From an uncultured Oscillospiraceae bacterium (GTDB taxonomy: Bacteria > Bacillota > Clostridia > Oscillospirales > Ruminococcaceae): DNA of 64,000 nucleotides. The stretch lies in contig CAKTCT010000006.1 in the NCBI GenBank assembly GCA_934539585.1, positions 1 through 64,000 on the forward strand. The letters are read 5' to 3'. The notes under the pieces were generated by a model. That model did not search any database. It saw nothing but the letters and a program-made list of their open reading frames with translations, and had not been told where the DNA came from. Below, one piece after another: positions 14,851-23,275 of this stretch. Position numbers and translations under genes: made by a program. Every line of letters begins with the position of its first letter. The first letter of the stretch is position 1.

Positions 14851-17225
14851 TTGTCAACGTATTCCTGGACGGCGCGGTCAGCGGAGAAGATGCCGGTGTT
14901 GGCGATGTTCATCAGGGACATCCGGTTCCAGGCGGCGGGGTCGCTGTAAACCCGGCTCACCTGCTCCTGGCACTGGCGGTAGCTTTCAAAGTCCGCCAGG
15001 GACATATAGGTGTCGTTGTTCAGGAGATAGTTGATGATGGAATCGAAGTTCTTGCCGTCCAGGCCCCCTTGCTGGACGAAATCCAGGACCTCCCGGATAG
15101 CGGGGTCGGAATCGTAAAGGCTCCGGGGGCGGTAGCCGGTGCGGTAAAGGGCGTTGACCTCCTCGGTGTTCATGCCGAAGATGAAGATGTTTTCCTTGCC
15201 CACGGCGTCGAAAATCTCGATGTTGGCTCCGTCCATGGTGCCCAGGGTCAGAGCGCCGTTGAGCATCATCTTCATGTTGCCGGTGCCGGAGGCTTCCTTG
15301 CCGGCCTGGGAAATCTGCTCGCTAATCTCGGCGGCGGGGTAGATGATCTCCGCCAGGGAGACCTTGTAGTCCGCCAGGAAGATGACCTTCAGCATGTCCT
15401 TGGCCTGGGGGTCCCGGTTGATGCGGTCACCCAGGGCGCAGATGAAGCGGATGATCTCCTTGGCCATGTAGTATCCGGGGGAGGCTTTGGCGCCGAAAAG
15501 GAAGGTCCGGGGCTGGAAGGACGCGCCCTTTTTAATTTGCAGGTAGAGCCAGCAGATGTGGAGGGCGTTCATCAGCTGCCGCTTGTACTCGTGGAGCCGC
15601 TTTACCTGGACGTCAAAGAGGGAAGTAGGGTCCACATTGATGCCGTTGGCCCGGGAAATGTAGCGGGCCAGGCGCTTTTTGTTTTCCAGCTTGATCTCCG
15701 CCAGGCGGGTGAGGACCTGGGGGTCGCCGGCGTAGGCGGCGAGCTTCTCCAGCTGGTCCAGGTCGTGGACGAAGCCGTCGCCGATGAGCTCGGTGATATA
15801 ACCGGTGAGAAGGGGGTTCCCCTGGCAGAGCCACCGCCGGGCGGCGATGCCGTTTGTGACGTTGGTCAGCTTGCCGGGGAAAATCACGTCGTAGTCGTGG
15901 AACAGGTCGTTTTTCAGAATCTCCGAATGGAGCTTGGAAACGCCGTTGACCGAGAAGCAGGCGATCAGGCAGAGGTTGGCCATCCGGACCTGGTTGTTGC
16001 CGATGACGGCCATTTCGGAAATCTTGCTCCGCATTTCAGGGAACTTTTCGAAGGTTTCCTTGCAGAAGCGGCGGTCGATCTCCTCGATGATGCTGGTGAT
16101 CCGGGGGAGATGCTGGCGGAACAGGTTCAGGTCCCACTTTTCCAGGGCCTCGCTCATGACGGTGTGGTTGGTGTAGGCCAGGGTGTGGCAGACAATGTTC
16201 CAGGCACGGTCCCATTCGTAGCCGCAGTCGTCCAGGAGGATGCGCATGAGCTCGGGGACGCAGAGGGCGGGGTGGGTGTCGTTGATATGGATCACCGCTT
16301 TGTCCGGCAGATTGTCCAGGGTGGAGTTCTGCCGCAGGTGGTCCCGGATGATGGTCTGGAGGGAGGCGCTGACGAAGAAGTACTGCTGTTTCAGGCGCAG
16401 GCGCTTGCCCTCGATGTGGTCGTCGGCGGGGTAGAGGACCTTGGAAATGGCCTCGGCCTTGGCGTCCTCCTCCATGGATTTGACGTACTCGCCCCGGGAA
16501 AAGACGTTCATGTCAAAGCTGTTGGGGGCTTCGGCCCGCCACAGCCGCAGGCAGTTGACGGCGTCGGAGTCCTTGCCGGAGATCATCATGTCGTAGGGCA
16601 CCGCACGGACGGTGTAGTAGTCCTTGTGGATGGTGCGGAGGCCGCGTTCGTCCCACTGCTCGATGATGCTGCCGTCGAAGTGGACCTCCATGGCCTCATC
16701 GGTCCGGGGGGCCAGCCAGTATTTGCCCATTTCCAGCCAGTCGTCGGGGTATTCCACCTGCCAGCCGTCCACGATCTTCTGCTTGAAGATGCCGAACTCA
16801 TAGCGGATGGAGAAGCCGGTGACAGGATAGCCCATGGTGGCCGCCGCGTCCATATAGCAGCTGGCCAGACGGCCCAGGCCGCCGTTCCCCAGGCCCGCGT
16901 CGGGCTCCATTTCGTAGATGCGCTCCAGGTCGAAGCCCAGCTCCCGGACAGCCTCCTTCATGGGGGCCTCCAGGTTCAGGTTGTAGAGGTTGTTTTTCAG
17001 GGAGCGGCCCACCAGAAATTCCATAGACATGTAGTAGATGCGCTTCTGGTCCTCCCGGCGGACCTTGTCCATAAAATCGGCCCGCTTGCGTATGAGCTTG
17101 TTCTGAATGACGGTGAGAATGGTGCCGTACATCTGCCGGTCGGTGGCTTCGTCGGGAAGATAGCCGTAGTCGTTTTTCAGAGTTGCGATCAACTCTTCCT
17201 TCAGTTCCGTAACCGTAGGTTCCAT
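14805..17225 (-). CDS. glgP: Glycogen/maltodextrin phosphorylase
   Basis: Releases glucose-1-phosphate from alpha-1,4-glucan chains using pyridoxal phosphate. The 806-residue protein contains the GT35 PLP-lysine segment EASGTGNMKMMLNG and the N-terminal GNGGLGRLASCYMDAAA, and has family-typical length. The start at 17225 has AGGAGG upstream; an upstream in-frame extension lies in the leader and is discarded. It has its own promoter (17309-17337) and trails glgA by 205 bp, so breakdown may be regulated separately from synthesis. Oddity: the last dozen codons (AAGRRSHDDAAK) and the stop are written in repeat copy B sequence, so the native C-terminus has probably been replaced. Confidence 0.96.
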   Translation of the reverse strand: MEPTVTELKEELIATLKNDYGYLPDEATDRQMYGTILTVIQNKLIRKRADFMDKVRREDQKRIYYMSMEFLVGRSLKNNLYNLNLEAPMKEAVRELGFDLERIYEMEPDAGLGNGGLGRLASCYMDAAATMGYPVTGFSIRYEFGIFKQKIVDGWQVEYPDDWLEMGKYWLAPRTDEAMEVHFDGSIIEQWDERGLRTIHKDYYTVRAVPYDMMISGKDSDAVNCLRLWRAEAPNSFDMNVFSRGEYVKSMEEDAKAEAISKVLYPADDHIEGKRLRLKQQYFFVSASLQTIIRDHLRQNSTLDNLPDKAVIHINDTHPALCVPELMRILLDDCGYEWDRAWNIVCHTLAYTNHTVMSEALEKWDLNLFRQHLPRITSIIEEIDRRFCKETFEKFPEMRSKISEMAVIGNNQVRMANLCLIACFSVNGVSKLHSEILKNDLFHDYDVIFPGKLTNVTNGIAARRWLCQGNPLLTGYITELIGDGFVHDLDQLEKLAAYAGDPQVLTRLAEIKLENKKRLARYISRANGINVDPTSLFDVQVKRLHEYKRQLMNALHICWLYLQIKKGASFQPRTFLFGAKASPGYYMAKEIIRFICALGDRINRDPQAKDMLKVIFLADYKVSLAEIIYPAAEISEQISQAGKEASGTGNMKMMLNGALTLGTMDGANIEIFDAVGKENIFIFGMNTEEVNALYRTGYRPRSLYDSDPAIREVLDFVQQGGLDGKNFDSIINYLLNNDTYMSLADFESYRQCQEQVSRVYSDPAAWNRMSLMNIANTGIFSADRAVQEYVDNIWAAGRRSHDDAAK

Positions 17226-17308
17226 AGGGAAACCTCCTTTTTGAAAAATAGAAAAGAGGCGGCGGCGGAGAAAGCCTCCGCTGTCACCTCGAGCATACTC
17301 CATGCTTT

Positions 17309-17337
17309 ATTATACACAGTTTCCGGGGGAAATGCAA
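17309..17337 (-). promoter_or_regulatory. SigA-type promoter of glgP
   Basis: On the minus strand, TTGCAT (17332-17337) and a perfect TATAAT (17309-17314) are separated by 17 bp. The leader then contains a small GCGGAG/CTCCGC hairpin (17265-17281) before AGGAGG. Confidence 0.75.
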
Positions 17338-17430
17338 TCGGTGGAAACCATGAGAATTCCCCGGCAGTTCCCGGATTTTTATCCACAATGCCGCGGCGGA
17401 GAGCCGGAAGGGGCCCTCCGCCGGTGGATT

Positions 17431-18849
17431 TTACAGGCTCTGATAAATCTCGATGTACTTTCCGGCCGACGCTTTCCAGGAATAGTCGCCGCTCATGGCG
17501 TTTTTCATCACGGCCTTGCGCTGGTCCGGGTCCCGCCAGATGGCTTCCGCCCGGCGGATGGCGTCCAGCATATCCTGGGCGTTGAAGGACTGGAAGGTGA
17601 CGCCGCTGCCCTCTAAAGTCTCGGGATTGAAGGGGGGAACGGTATCCCGGAGGCCGCCCACGGCGTGGACCACGGGGATGGTGCCGTAGCGCATGGCGAT
17701 CATCTGGGCCAGGCCGCAGGGTTCCGACTTGGAGGGCATGAGGAACAGGTCCGCGCCGGCGTAGATCCGCTGGGCCAGGGGCATGGAGAACCTGATCACC
17801 GCCCGGAACTTGTCGTGGTAGGCGTAATCGCAGTACTTGAAGTAGTTCTCATAGTCGGCATAGCCGCTGCCCAGGACCACCATCTGGACGTGGCCGCCCA
17901 TGAGGTCGTTCATCACCGGCTCCAGGAGGTCGATGCCCTTCTGGGGGGTCAGGCGGGTGACAAGGCCGATGAGGACGGCGTCGGGGTCCTGGGGAAGGCC
18001 CAGCTCCTCCTGGAGGGCGGCTTTGTCAAAGCGCTTGCTGCCCCGGGTCTTCAGGGAGTAGTTGGTCTTGATGTGGGGGTCGGTCTCGGGGTCAAAGACC
18101 TCGGTATCGATGCCGTTGACGATGCCCCGGAGCTTATACTGCCGGGCTTCCAGAATGGGATGGAGGCCGAAGGAGAAGTAGGGGTTCAGAATCTCCCTGG
18201 CATAGCTTTCCGAGACGGTGGTGACGATGTTGGCGCACTCGATGGCGCCCTTCATCAGGTTCAGGCAGCCGTCAAACTCCAGAATGGACTCCTGGGAGGG
18301 GTAGATGCCGAAGACCGACTCCAGGATGTTCCGGTCGTACTTGCCCTGGAACTCGATGTTGTGGATGGAGAACACCGTTTTGATCCCGCCGTAGCCGGGA
18401 ACCGTCCGGTACTGGGTGTCCAGGTACACCGGGACCAGGGCGGTGTGCCAGTCGTTGGCGTGGATGATGTCTGGGAAGAAGTCCACCTGGGGGAGAAGCT
18501 CCAGCACGGCCTTGGAGAAGTAGGCGAAGCGCTCACCGTCGTCGTATTCGCCGTAGGTCCCGCCCCGTTTGAAGTATTGCTCGTTGTCGATGAGATAGTA
18601 GGTCACGCCGTCAGACTGGGCGGTGAACACCCCACAGTAGCAGCTGCGCCAGCCCAGGGAGAAGTAGAAGAACTTCTCAAAATGGCACTGCTCCCGCATT
18701 TTCTGGGCCATGACGGAGTACATGGGGATGACCACCCGGGCGTCGATGCCGCGCTTGACCAGTTCCTTGGGCAGCGCGCCCATGACGTCCCCCAGGCCGC
18801 CCACCTTGATGAAGGGAAGGGCTTCGCTGGCGGCAAAAAGAATTTTCAT
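17431..18849 (-). CDS. glgA: Glycogen synthase (ADP-glucose)
   Basis: GT5 glycogen synthase, which extends alpha-1,4-glucan from ADP-glucose supplied by GlgC. The 472-residue protein starts MKILFAASEALPFIKVGGLGDV, containing the KxGG ADP-glucose-binding motif. It also has the GLVTRLTPQKG and PSKSEPCGLAQ segments of the C-terminal donor domain. The start at 18849 is preceded by GAGGTG, and glgD ends 21 bp upstream, so it is the last gene of glgB-like/glgC/glgD/glgA. A GGCGGAG/CTCCGCC stem about 17397-17424 follows the stop but lacks a clear U-tract. Confidence 0.97.
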   Translation of the reverse strand: MKILFAASEALPFIKVGGLGDVMGALPKELVKRGIDARVVIPMYSVMAQKMREQCHFEKFFYFSLGWRSCYCGVFTAQSDGVTYYLIDNEQYFKRGGTYGEYDDGERFAYFSKAVLELLPQVDFFPDIIHANDWHTALVPVYLDTQYRTVPGYGGIKTVFSIHNIEFQGKYDRNILESVFGIYPSQESILEFDGCLNLMKGAIECANIVTTVSESYAREILNPYFSFGLHPILEARQYKLRGIVNGIDTEVFDPETDPHIKTNYSLKTRGSKRFDKAALQEELGLPQDPDAVLIGLVTRLTPQKGIDLLEPVMNDLMGGHVQMVVLGSGYADYENYFKYCDYAYHDKFRAVIRFSMPLAQRIYAGADLFLMPSKSEPCGLAQMIAMRYGTIPVVHAVGGLRDTVPPFNPETLEGSGVTFQSFNAQDMLDAIRRAEAIWRDPDQRKAVMKNAMSGDYSWKASAGKYIEIYQSL

Positions 18850-18870
18850 AGGACACCTCGATTTCATGAA

Positions 18871-19989
18871 TCAGACGTGCTGCCCCTTGGAGATCACGAA
18901 GGGGTAGGTCTGGTAGCCGGAGAGAATGTGGTTTTCTTCGATGACCACGTCTTTGTCGGAAATGACGCAGTTTAAGCGGGCCCCGCTCTTGACGGTGGTG
19001 TTCTGCATGATGATGCAGTTGTTGAGGACCGCGCCCTTTTCGATGGTCACGTCCCGGAAGACGATGCAGTTGTGGAGCTCGCCGTTGATGACGCAGCCGT
19101 CGGCGATGAGGGAGTCCGTGACCTTGCCGTCAAAGCCGTAGACCGTGGGGACGGAGTTCTTCACCCGGGTCAGAATGGGGGTGTCGGAGTAAAAGAGCTC
19201 CCGGCGGACCTCGGGCTTCAGAATTTCCATGCTGGCGTTGTAGTAGTCGGAGACGGTGTTGATCACGGCGGAGAAGCCCTTGTGGGCGTAGGCGTAAACC
19301 TTTAATTTGTTCAGGTTCTTGGTGATGAAGTCCCGCTCAAAATCGATCCAGCCGAAGGTGTAGGCCCGGTCCAGAAGGGAAATCAGCAGGTCCTTGTTGA
19401 AGATGTAGACGCCCAGGACGGCGTTCTGAGGCTCGTTTTGCTGGACGGTGGTGTAGTAAGCGTCAATGACCCGGCCGGTGGAGTCGTGCTCCAGGATGCC
19501 GCCTGCGTGGCCCTGGCAGACCTTGTTCTGGTAAAGGACGGTGACGTCCGCGCCCCGTTCCTCGTGGAAGCGGAGCATCTCCTCAAAGTCGATGTTCATG
19601 ACCAGGTTGGCGTCGGAGAGGATGAAGGTGTCCACATCGGCGTTTTCCAGGTAGGCTTTGGCGGAGAGAAGGGCGTCCACCTTGCTGCGGTTCCGGGTGA
19701 CGGCGGTCTCCGCCTTGGCGAAGGGGGTGAGGATCTTGATGCCGCCGTTTTTGCGGTCCAGGTCCCAGTCCTTGCCCCAGCCCAGGTGGTCCATGAGGGA
19801 GCCGTAGTGCTCCTTGGTCAGGACGCCGATATTGAACACCCCGGCGTTGACCAGGGAGGAGAGAACAAAGTCGATGAGCCGGTACCGTCCGGCAAAGGGG
19901 ACGGTGGCCAGGGTGCGCTCCGAGGCCAGCTCATTGGGGAAAACCTTGTAGCTCTCGGAGAAGAGTATGCACATGGTTTTTGAAGTCAT
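18871..19989 (-). CDS. glgD: Glucose-1-phosphate adenylyltransferase subunit GlgD
   Basis: The 372-residue protein is related to ADP-glucose pyrophosphorylase: a nucleotidyltransferase domain followed by left-handed beta-helix hexapeptides. The N-terminal catalytic loop (GGxGxRL in GlgC) is replaced by FSESYKVFPNELASERTLA, which marks it as the GlgD type. In Firmicutes GlgD forms a heteromer with GlgC and raises its activity while being weakly active or inactive itself. It lies between glgC (30 bp) and glgA (21 bp), as expected for the GlgCD form. Confidence 0.95.
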   Translation of the reverse strand: MTSKTMCILFSESYKVFPNELASERTLATVPFAGRYRLIDFVLSSLVNAGVFNIGVLTKEHYGSLMDHLGWGKDWDLDRKNGGIKILTPFAKAETAVTRNRSKVDALLSAKAYLENADVDTFILSDANLVMNIDFEEMLRFHEERGADVTVLYQNKVCQGHAGGILEHDSTGRVIDAYYTTVQQNEPQNAVLGVYIFNKDLLISLLDRAYTFGWIDFERDFITKNLNKLKVYAYAHKGFSAVINTVSDYYNASMEILKPEVRRELFYSDTPILTRVKNSVPTVYGFDGKVTDSLIADGCVINGELHNCIVFRDVTIEKGAVLNNCIIMQNTTVKSGARLNCVISDKDVVIEENHILSGYQTYPFVISKGQHV

Positions 19990-20019
19990 AGCGGTGTACC
20001 TCCAGTTTTCTGTATCCGG

Positions 20020-21228
20020 TCAGCGGTTGGCGTCGGGCTCGATCATCTCTTTGGGACGGACGATCTGGCCTTTTTTGACCACGGCGCCCCGGCCTACCAC
20101 GGCGATGCCCCACTCGGAGGGGTCGGAGTAGTTGCAGGGGTCGTCGCCGACCACCGCGCCTTCCTCGATGACGGCGTCCTCGGCGATGATGGCGTATTTG
20201 ACCACCGCGCCCTTTTTGATGACGGTGTTTTTCATGACCACGGCGGAGTTCAGCTCCGCGCCTTCCTCCACGGTGACGCCGGAGAACAGGACGGTGTACC
20301 AGAGCTTGCCGTTGATGTCGCAGCCCTCGGTGATCAGGGATTCGGCGATGTCCGCCTTCTCCCGGATGAAGTGGGGCGGATGAGGCTCGTTCCGGGCGTA
20401 GATGCGCCACTGGTCGCCGCTGAGGTTGATATTGACCTTGGGGTTCAGAAGGTCCATGTTGGCCTCCCAGAGGCTGTCGATGGTGCCCACGTCCTTCCAG
20501 TAGCCGTCGAACTGGTAGGCAAACATCCGCTCGCCCTTGGCCAGCATGGAGGGGATGATATTCTTGCCGAAGTCGTTGGAGCTGTTGGGGTCCTTTTCGT
20601 CGTTGATCAGGTACTCCCGGAGCTTTTTCCAGTTGAAAATGTAGATGCCCATGGAGGCTTTGGTGGACTTGGGGTGCTTGGGCTTTTCCTCGAACTCGTA
20701 GATGGAGCCGTCGGGGTTGGTGTTCATGATGCCGAAGCGGCTGGCCTCCTCCACGGGGACGTCCAGGACGGCGATGGTGGCGTCGGCCTGGCGGGACTTG
20801 TGGAAGTCCAGCATTTTGGCGTAGTCCATCTTATAGATGTGGTCGCCGGAGAGGACCAGGACGTAGTCCGGCTCATAGCGCTCGATGAAATTGATGTTCT
20901 GGTAGATGGCGTTGGCGGTGCCCTTGTACCACTGGCCCTCCTTGTCCTTCACATAGGGGGGCAGGATGTAAACGCCGCCGTTCATCCGGTCCAGGTCCCA
21001 GGGCTGGCCGTTGCCGATGTAGGAGTTCAGCTCCAGGGGGCGGTACTGGGTCAGGACGCCCACGGTGTCGATGCCGGAGTTGACGCAGTTGGAGAGGGGA
21101 AAGTCGATGATGCGGTACTTTCCGCCGAAGGGGACGGCGGGTTTGGCCACTTCCTTGGTCAGGACGTAGAGCCGGGTCCCTTGCCCGCCGGCAAGGAGCA
21201 TGGTGATCATTTCTTTCTTCTGTTTCAT
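20020..21228 (-). CDS. glgC: Glucose-1-phosphate adenylyltransferase (ADP-glucose pyrophosphorylase)
   Basis: Makes ADP-glucose from ATP and glucose-1-phosphate, the committed step of glycogen synthesis. The 402-residue protein has the catalytic loop MLLAGGQGTRLYVLTKEVAK with the conserved lysine, FPLSNCVNSGI, the EEKPKHPKS sugar-phosphate segment and C-terminal beta-helix repeats. ATG 21228 is chosen because GAGGTG lies six bases upstream; a GTG three codons earlier is less well placed. It is second in the glycogen operon and partner of GlgD. Confidence 0.97.
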   Translation of the reverse strand: MKQKKEMITMLLAGGQGTRLYVLTKEVAKPAVPFGGKYRIIDFPLSNCVNSGIDTVGVLTQYRPLELNSYIGNGQPWDLDRMNGGVYILPPYVKDKEGQWYKGTANAIYQNINFIERYEPDYVLVLSGDHIYKMDYAKMLDFHKSRQADATIAVLDVPVEEASRFGIMNTNPDGSIYEFEEKPKHPKSTKASMGIYIFNWKKLREYLINDEKDPNSSNDFGKNIIPSMLAKGERMFAYQFDGYWKDVGTIDSLWEANMDLLNPKVNINLSGDQWRIYARNEPHPPHFIREKADIAESLITEGCDINGKLWYTVLFSGVTVEEGAELNSAVVMKNTVIKKGAVVKYAIIAEDAVIEEGAVVGDDPCNYSDPSEWGIAVVGRGAVVKKGQIVRPKEMIEPDANR

Positions 21229-21266
21229 GATGGGCACCTCGTTTATAGGATAAAATGGGCTTGGGG

Positions 21267-22982
21267 TCAGATGGAATCCCGGGGCTTGATCCCGGCGGAC
21301 TTGAAGAAATACACGGCGGAAAGAGGCGGCAGCACCGCGTCCACGCAGAAGGGCTTGCCCTGGGCGGGGCGGAGCTTGGCGAATCCGCCGCCGTTTAACC
21401 GGCCGCCGCCGCCGTACTTGATCTCGTCGGAGGAGAACAGCTCGGTGTACTTTCCCCGGCGGTCCACGCCCAGCTCAATGGGCGTTTCTTCCTTGCCGAA
21501 GTTGGCCAGGACCAGGAACTCGTTTCCGGCTTCGTCCTTACGGGAAAAGCCCAGGAGGGCCGGGTTTTCCGGGAAGGCGATGGGGGAGAGGTCCGGGCTT
21601 TGCCAGATGGCCGGGGTCTTGCGGTAAAAGTCGTTGAGCTGTCGGAAGAAGCTCTGGAACTTCCGGTGCATTTCGTAGTCTAAGAGCATCCAGTCCAGCT
21701 CATGGGCGGGGGTCCAGGGGGAGAACTGGGCGAACTCGCTGCCCATGAACAGCAGCTTTCGTCCCGGCGCGCCGTAGAACACCGTCATCACTGCCCGGAG
21801 CCGGGCGAATTTTTCCTCGTAGCTGCCGGGAATCCAGCCCATAAGGCTGTCGCCCAGGCGGTCCAGGAACTGCCGCCCCGCCGCCAGCAGCCGCCGGTCC
21901 CCTTGGGTCGGGAAGGCCGGGGGCTGGCCGCCCTCTGCGGCAAAGCGGAGGAGGGCCGGCAAGGGCTCCTCGTCCCAGAGAAGGGAGGGTTCGGCTTCGG
22001 GGGCCGCTCCCGCGGTCCGGGCCCCGGGAAAGTGCCGGGGAATCTGGCGGTTCAGCTCCTGAAGGAACTCTCTGCCGCCGGGACGGGCCGCGATCCGCCG
22101 GTCGCCGCAGATCCGGAGGCCGTCGATGTGGCAGACCTCCAGGAGGAACCGGGCCGAAGCAAAGAGGAACGCCCGAACGGCGGGGTTTTCGTAGTCAAAG
22201 CGGCGGAAATCCGGGCGCTCCGCGTCCTCGTGGCACTCGAAAAGGGGCGCTCCGGCGAAGTCGGACAGGCCGAAATCGTCTACGGGGAAGCCCTCCGGGG
22301 ACCATTCCATCCAGACGCTGAGGTCCGCCTGATGAAGGGCGTTTACCAGGTCCAGGAAGTCCGAGGGGGTCCCGTACCAGGAGGTGGGGGCGAAAAATCC
22401 GGTGGTCCGGTAGCCGCCGGAGGCCCCGTCCAGGTGCTCCAGAAGGGGCATCAGGCAGACGCCGGTGAAGCCCATGTCCTTGAGATAGGCGCTGAGCTCC
22501 CCGGCCAGGTTCCGGTAGTTTAACGGCTCGCCGTTGGCGTAGGTGCGGAAGGAACCGGCGTGGATTTCGTAAAGGTTCAGGGGCCGGACCTCCCCGAAGG
22601 CCCGGCGGGCCATCCACCTGGCGTCGTTCCACTGGTAGTTTTCCAGGAAATAGACCTTGGAAGCGTTGCCCGGCGGCGTCTCGGCATGGACGGCGAAGGG
22701 GTCGGACTTGAAGCGGAGCTGCCCGTCGGGGGTCTGGACGGCGTATTTGTAGGCGTCGAATTCCTCGGCGCAGGTGAGAAGGGCTTCGAAAACGCCGGGA
22801 GCGGTCTGCTCCATGGGGAAAAGCCGGGGGTCCCAGCTGCAGAACGCGCCGGTGACAAAGACCTGCTCCGCCTCCGGAGCCCACACCCGGAAAAGGGTCT
22901 GGCCCTCCTGGGGGTGGCAGCCGAAGGAGCGGAACGCGCCGGGACCTTCCCAGCCGCTCCAGGGGGATGTAGATTGCTTCAT
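21267..22982 (-). CDS. GlgB-like branching-enzyme homologue lacking catalytic residues
   Basis: The 571-residue protein aligns along most of glycogen branching enzyme: a CBM48-like N-terminus (FRVWAPEAEQVFVTGAF, residues 31-47), YEIHAGSF, GFTGVCLMPLLEH, DGLR, and a C-terminal beta-domain with KLLFMGSEFAQ. The GH13 machinery is missing. The nucleophile Asp of LRVDAV is Cys292 (LRICGD), the acid/base AEE is AGA (about 324-326), and the SHDEV box is replaced (about 369-373). The reading frame is intact, so it is not simply a pseudogene. As first gene of the glycogen operon it may be a non-catalytic glucan-binding or scaffolding subunit. GGAGG precedes ATG 22982; the longer upstream frame is part of the leader. 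Confidence 0.88.
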   Translation of the reverse strand: MKQSTSPWSGWEGPGAFRSFGCHPQEGQTLFRVWAPEAEQVFVTGAFCSWDPRLFPMEQTAPGVFEALLTCAEEFDAYKYAVQTPDGQLRFKSDPFAVHAETPPGNASKVYFLENYQWNDARWMARRAFGEVRPLNLYEIHAGSFRTYANGEPLNYRNLAGELSAYLKDMGFTGVCLMPLLEHLDGASGGYRTTGFFAPTSWYGTPSDFLDLVNALHQADLSVWMEWSPEGFPVDDFGLSDFAGAPLFECHEDAERPDFRRFDYENPAVRAFLFASARFLLEVCHIDGLRICGDRRIAARPGGREFLQELNRQIPRHFPGARTAGAAPEAEPSLLWDEEPLPALLRFAAEGGQPPAFPTQGDRRLLAAGRQFLDRLGDSLMGWIPGSYEEKFARLRAVMTVFYGAPGRKLLFMGSEFAQFSPWTPAHELDWMLLDYEMHRKFQSFFRQLNDFYRKTPAIWQSPDLSPIAFPENPALLGFSRKDEAGNEFLVLANFGKEETPIELGVDRRGKYTELFSSDEIKYGGGGRLNGGGFAKLRPAQGKPFCVDAVLPPLSAVYFFKSAGIKPRDSI

Positions 22983-23092
22983 GGGAGGCTGCCTCCTTTT
23001 CCCGCCGGTCAGCCTGTCCTCCAGATGGGGGAGAGCGGCGGCGGATGTTTTGGAAAAAAACGGCAAGAAGTATGTGCATTTGATACAACTGT

Positions 23093-23121
23093 ATTATACC
23101 ATGTTTCACGATTTTTGTAAA
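23093..23121 (-). promoter_or_regulatory. SigA-type promoter of the glycogen operon
   Basis: On the minus strand TTTACA (23116-23121) and TATAAT (23093-23098) are exactly 17 bp apart, giving a leader of about 100 nt before 22982. I found no convincing catabolite-response (cre) element in the 290-bp divergent region. Confidence 0.8.
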
Positions 23122-23275
23122 TCATAGACTATGTAAAAATACCGGATTTCACGTAGAAACCGCAGGGGATTTTTTGTGCGTTCTGTTGACGGAAATCGTA
23201 GGAGAAAGGGATATACTTTCCCGGAAATTCCGTGTATAATAAAAAGAGCGATTTCGGCAGAAAAGGAGAATGTTC

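Noticed and set aside
14823..17585. 920-codon open frame opposite glgP and the start region of glgA
   Set aside because: Antisense shadow of a clearly coding gene with high third-position GC; no ribosome site or recognisable domain.
22983..23275. Catabolite-response element in the glycogen divergent region
   Set aside because: No sequence close enough to the cre palindrome was found.
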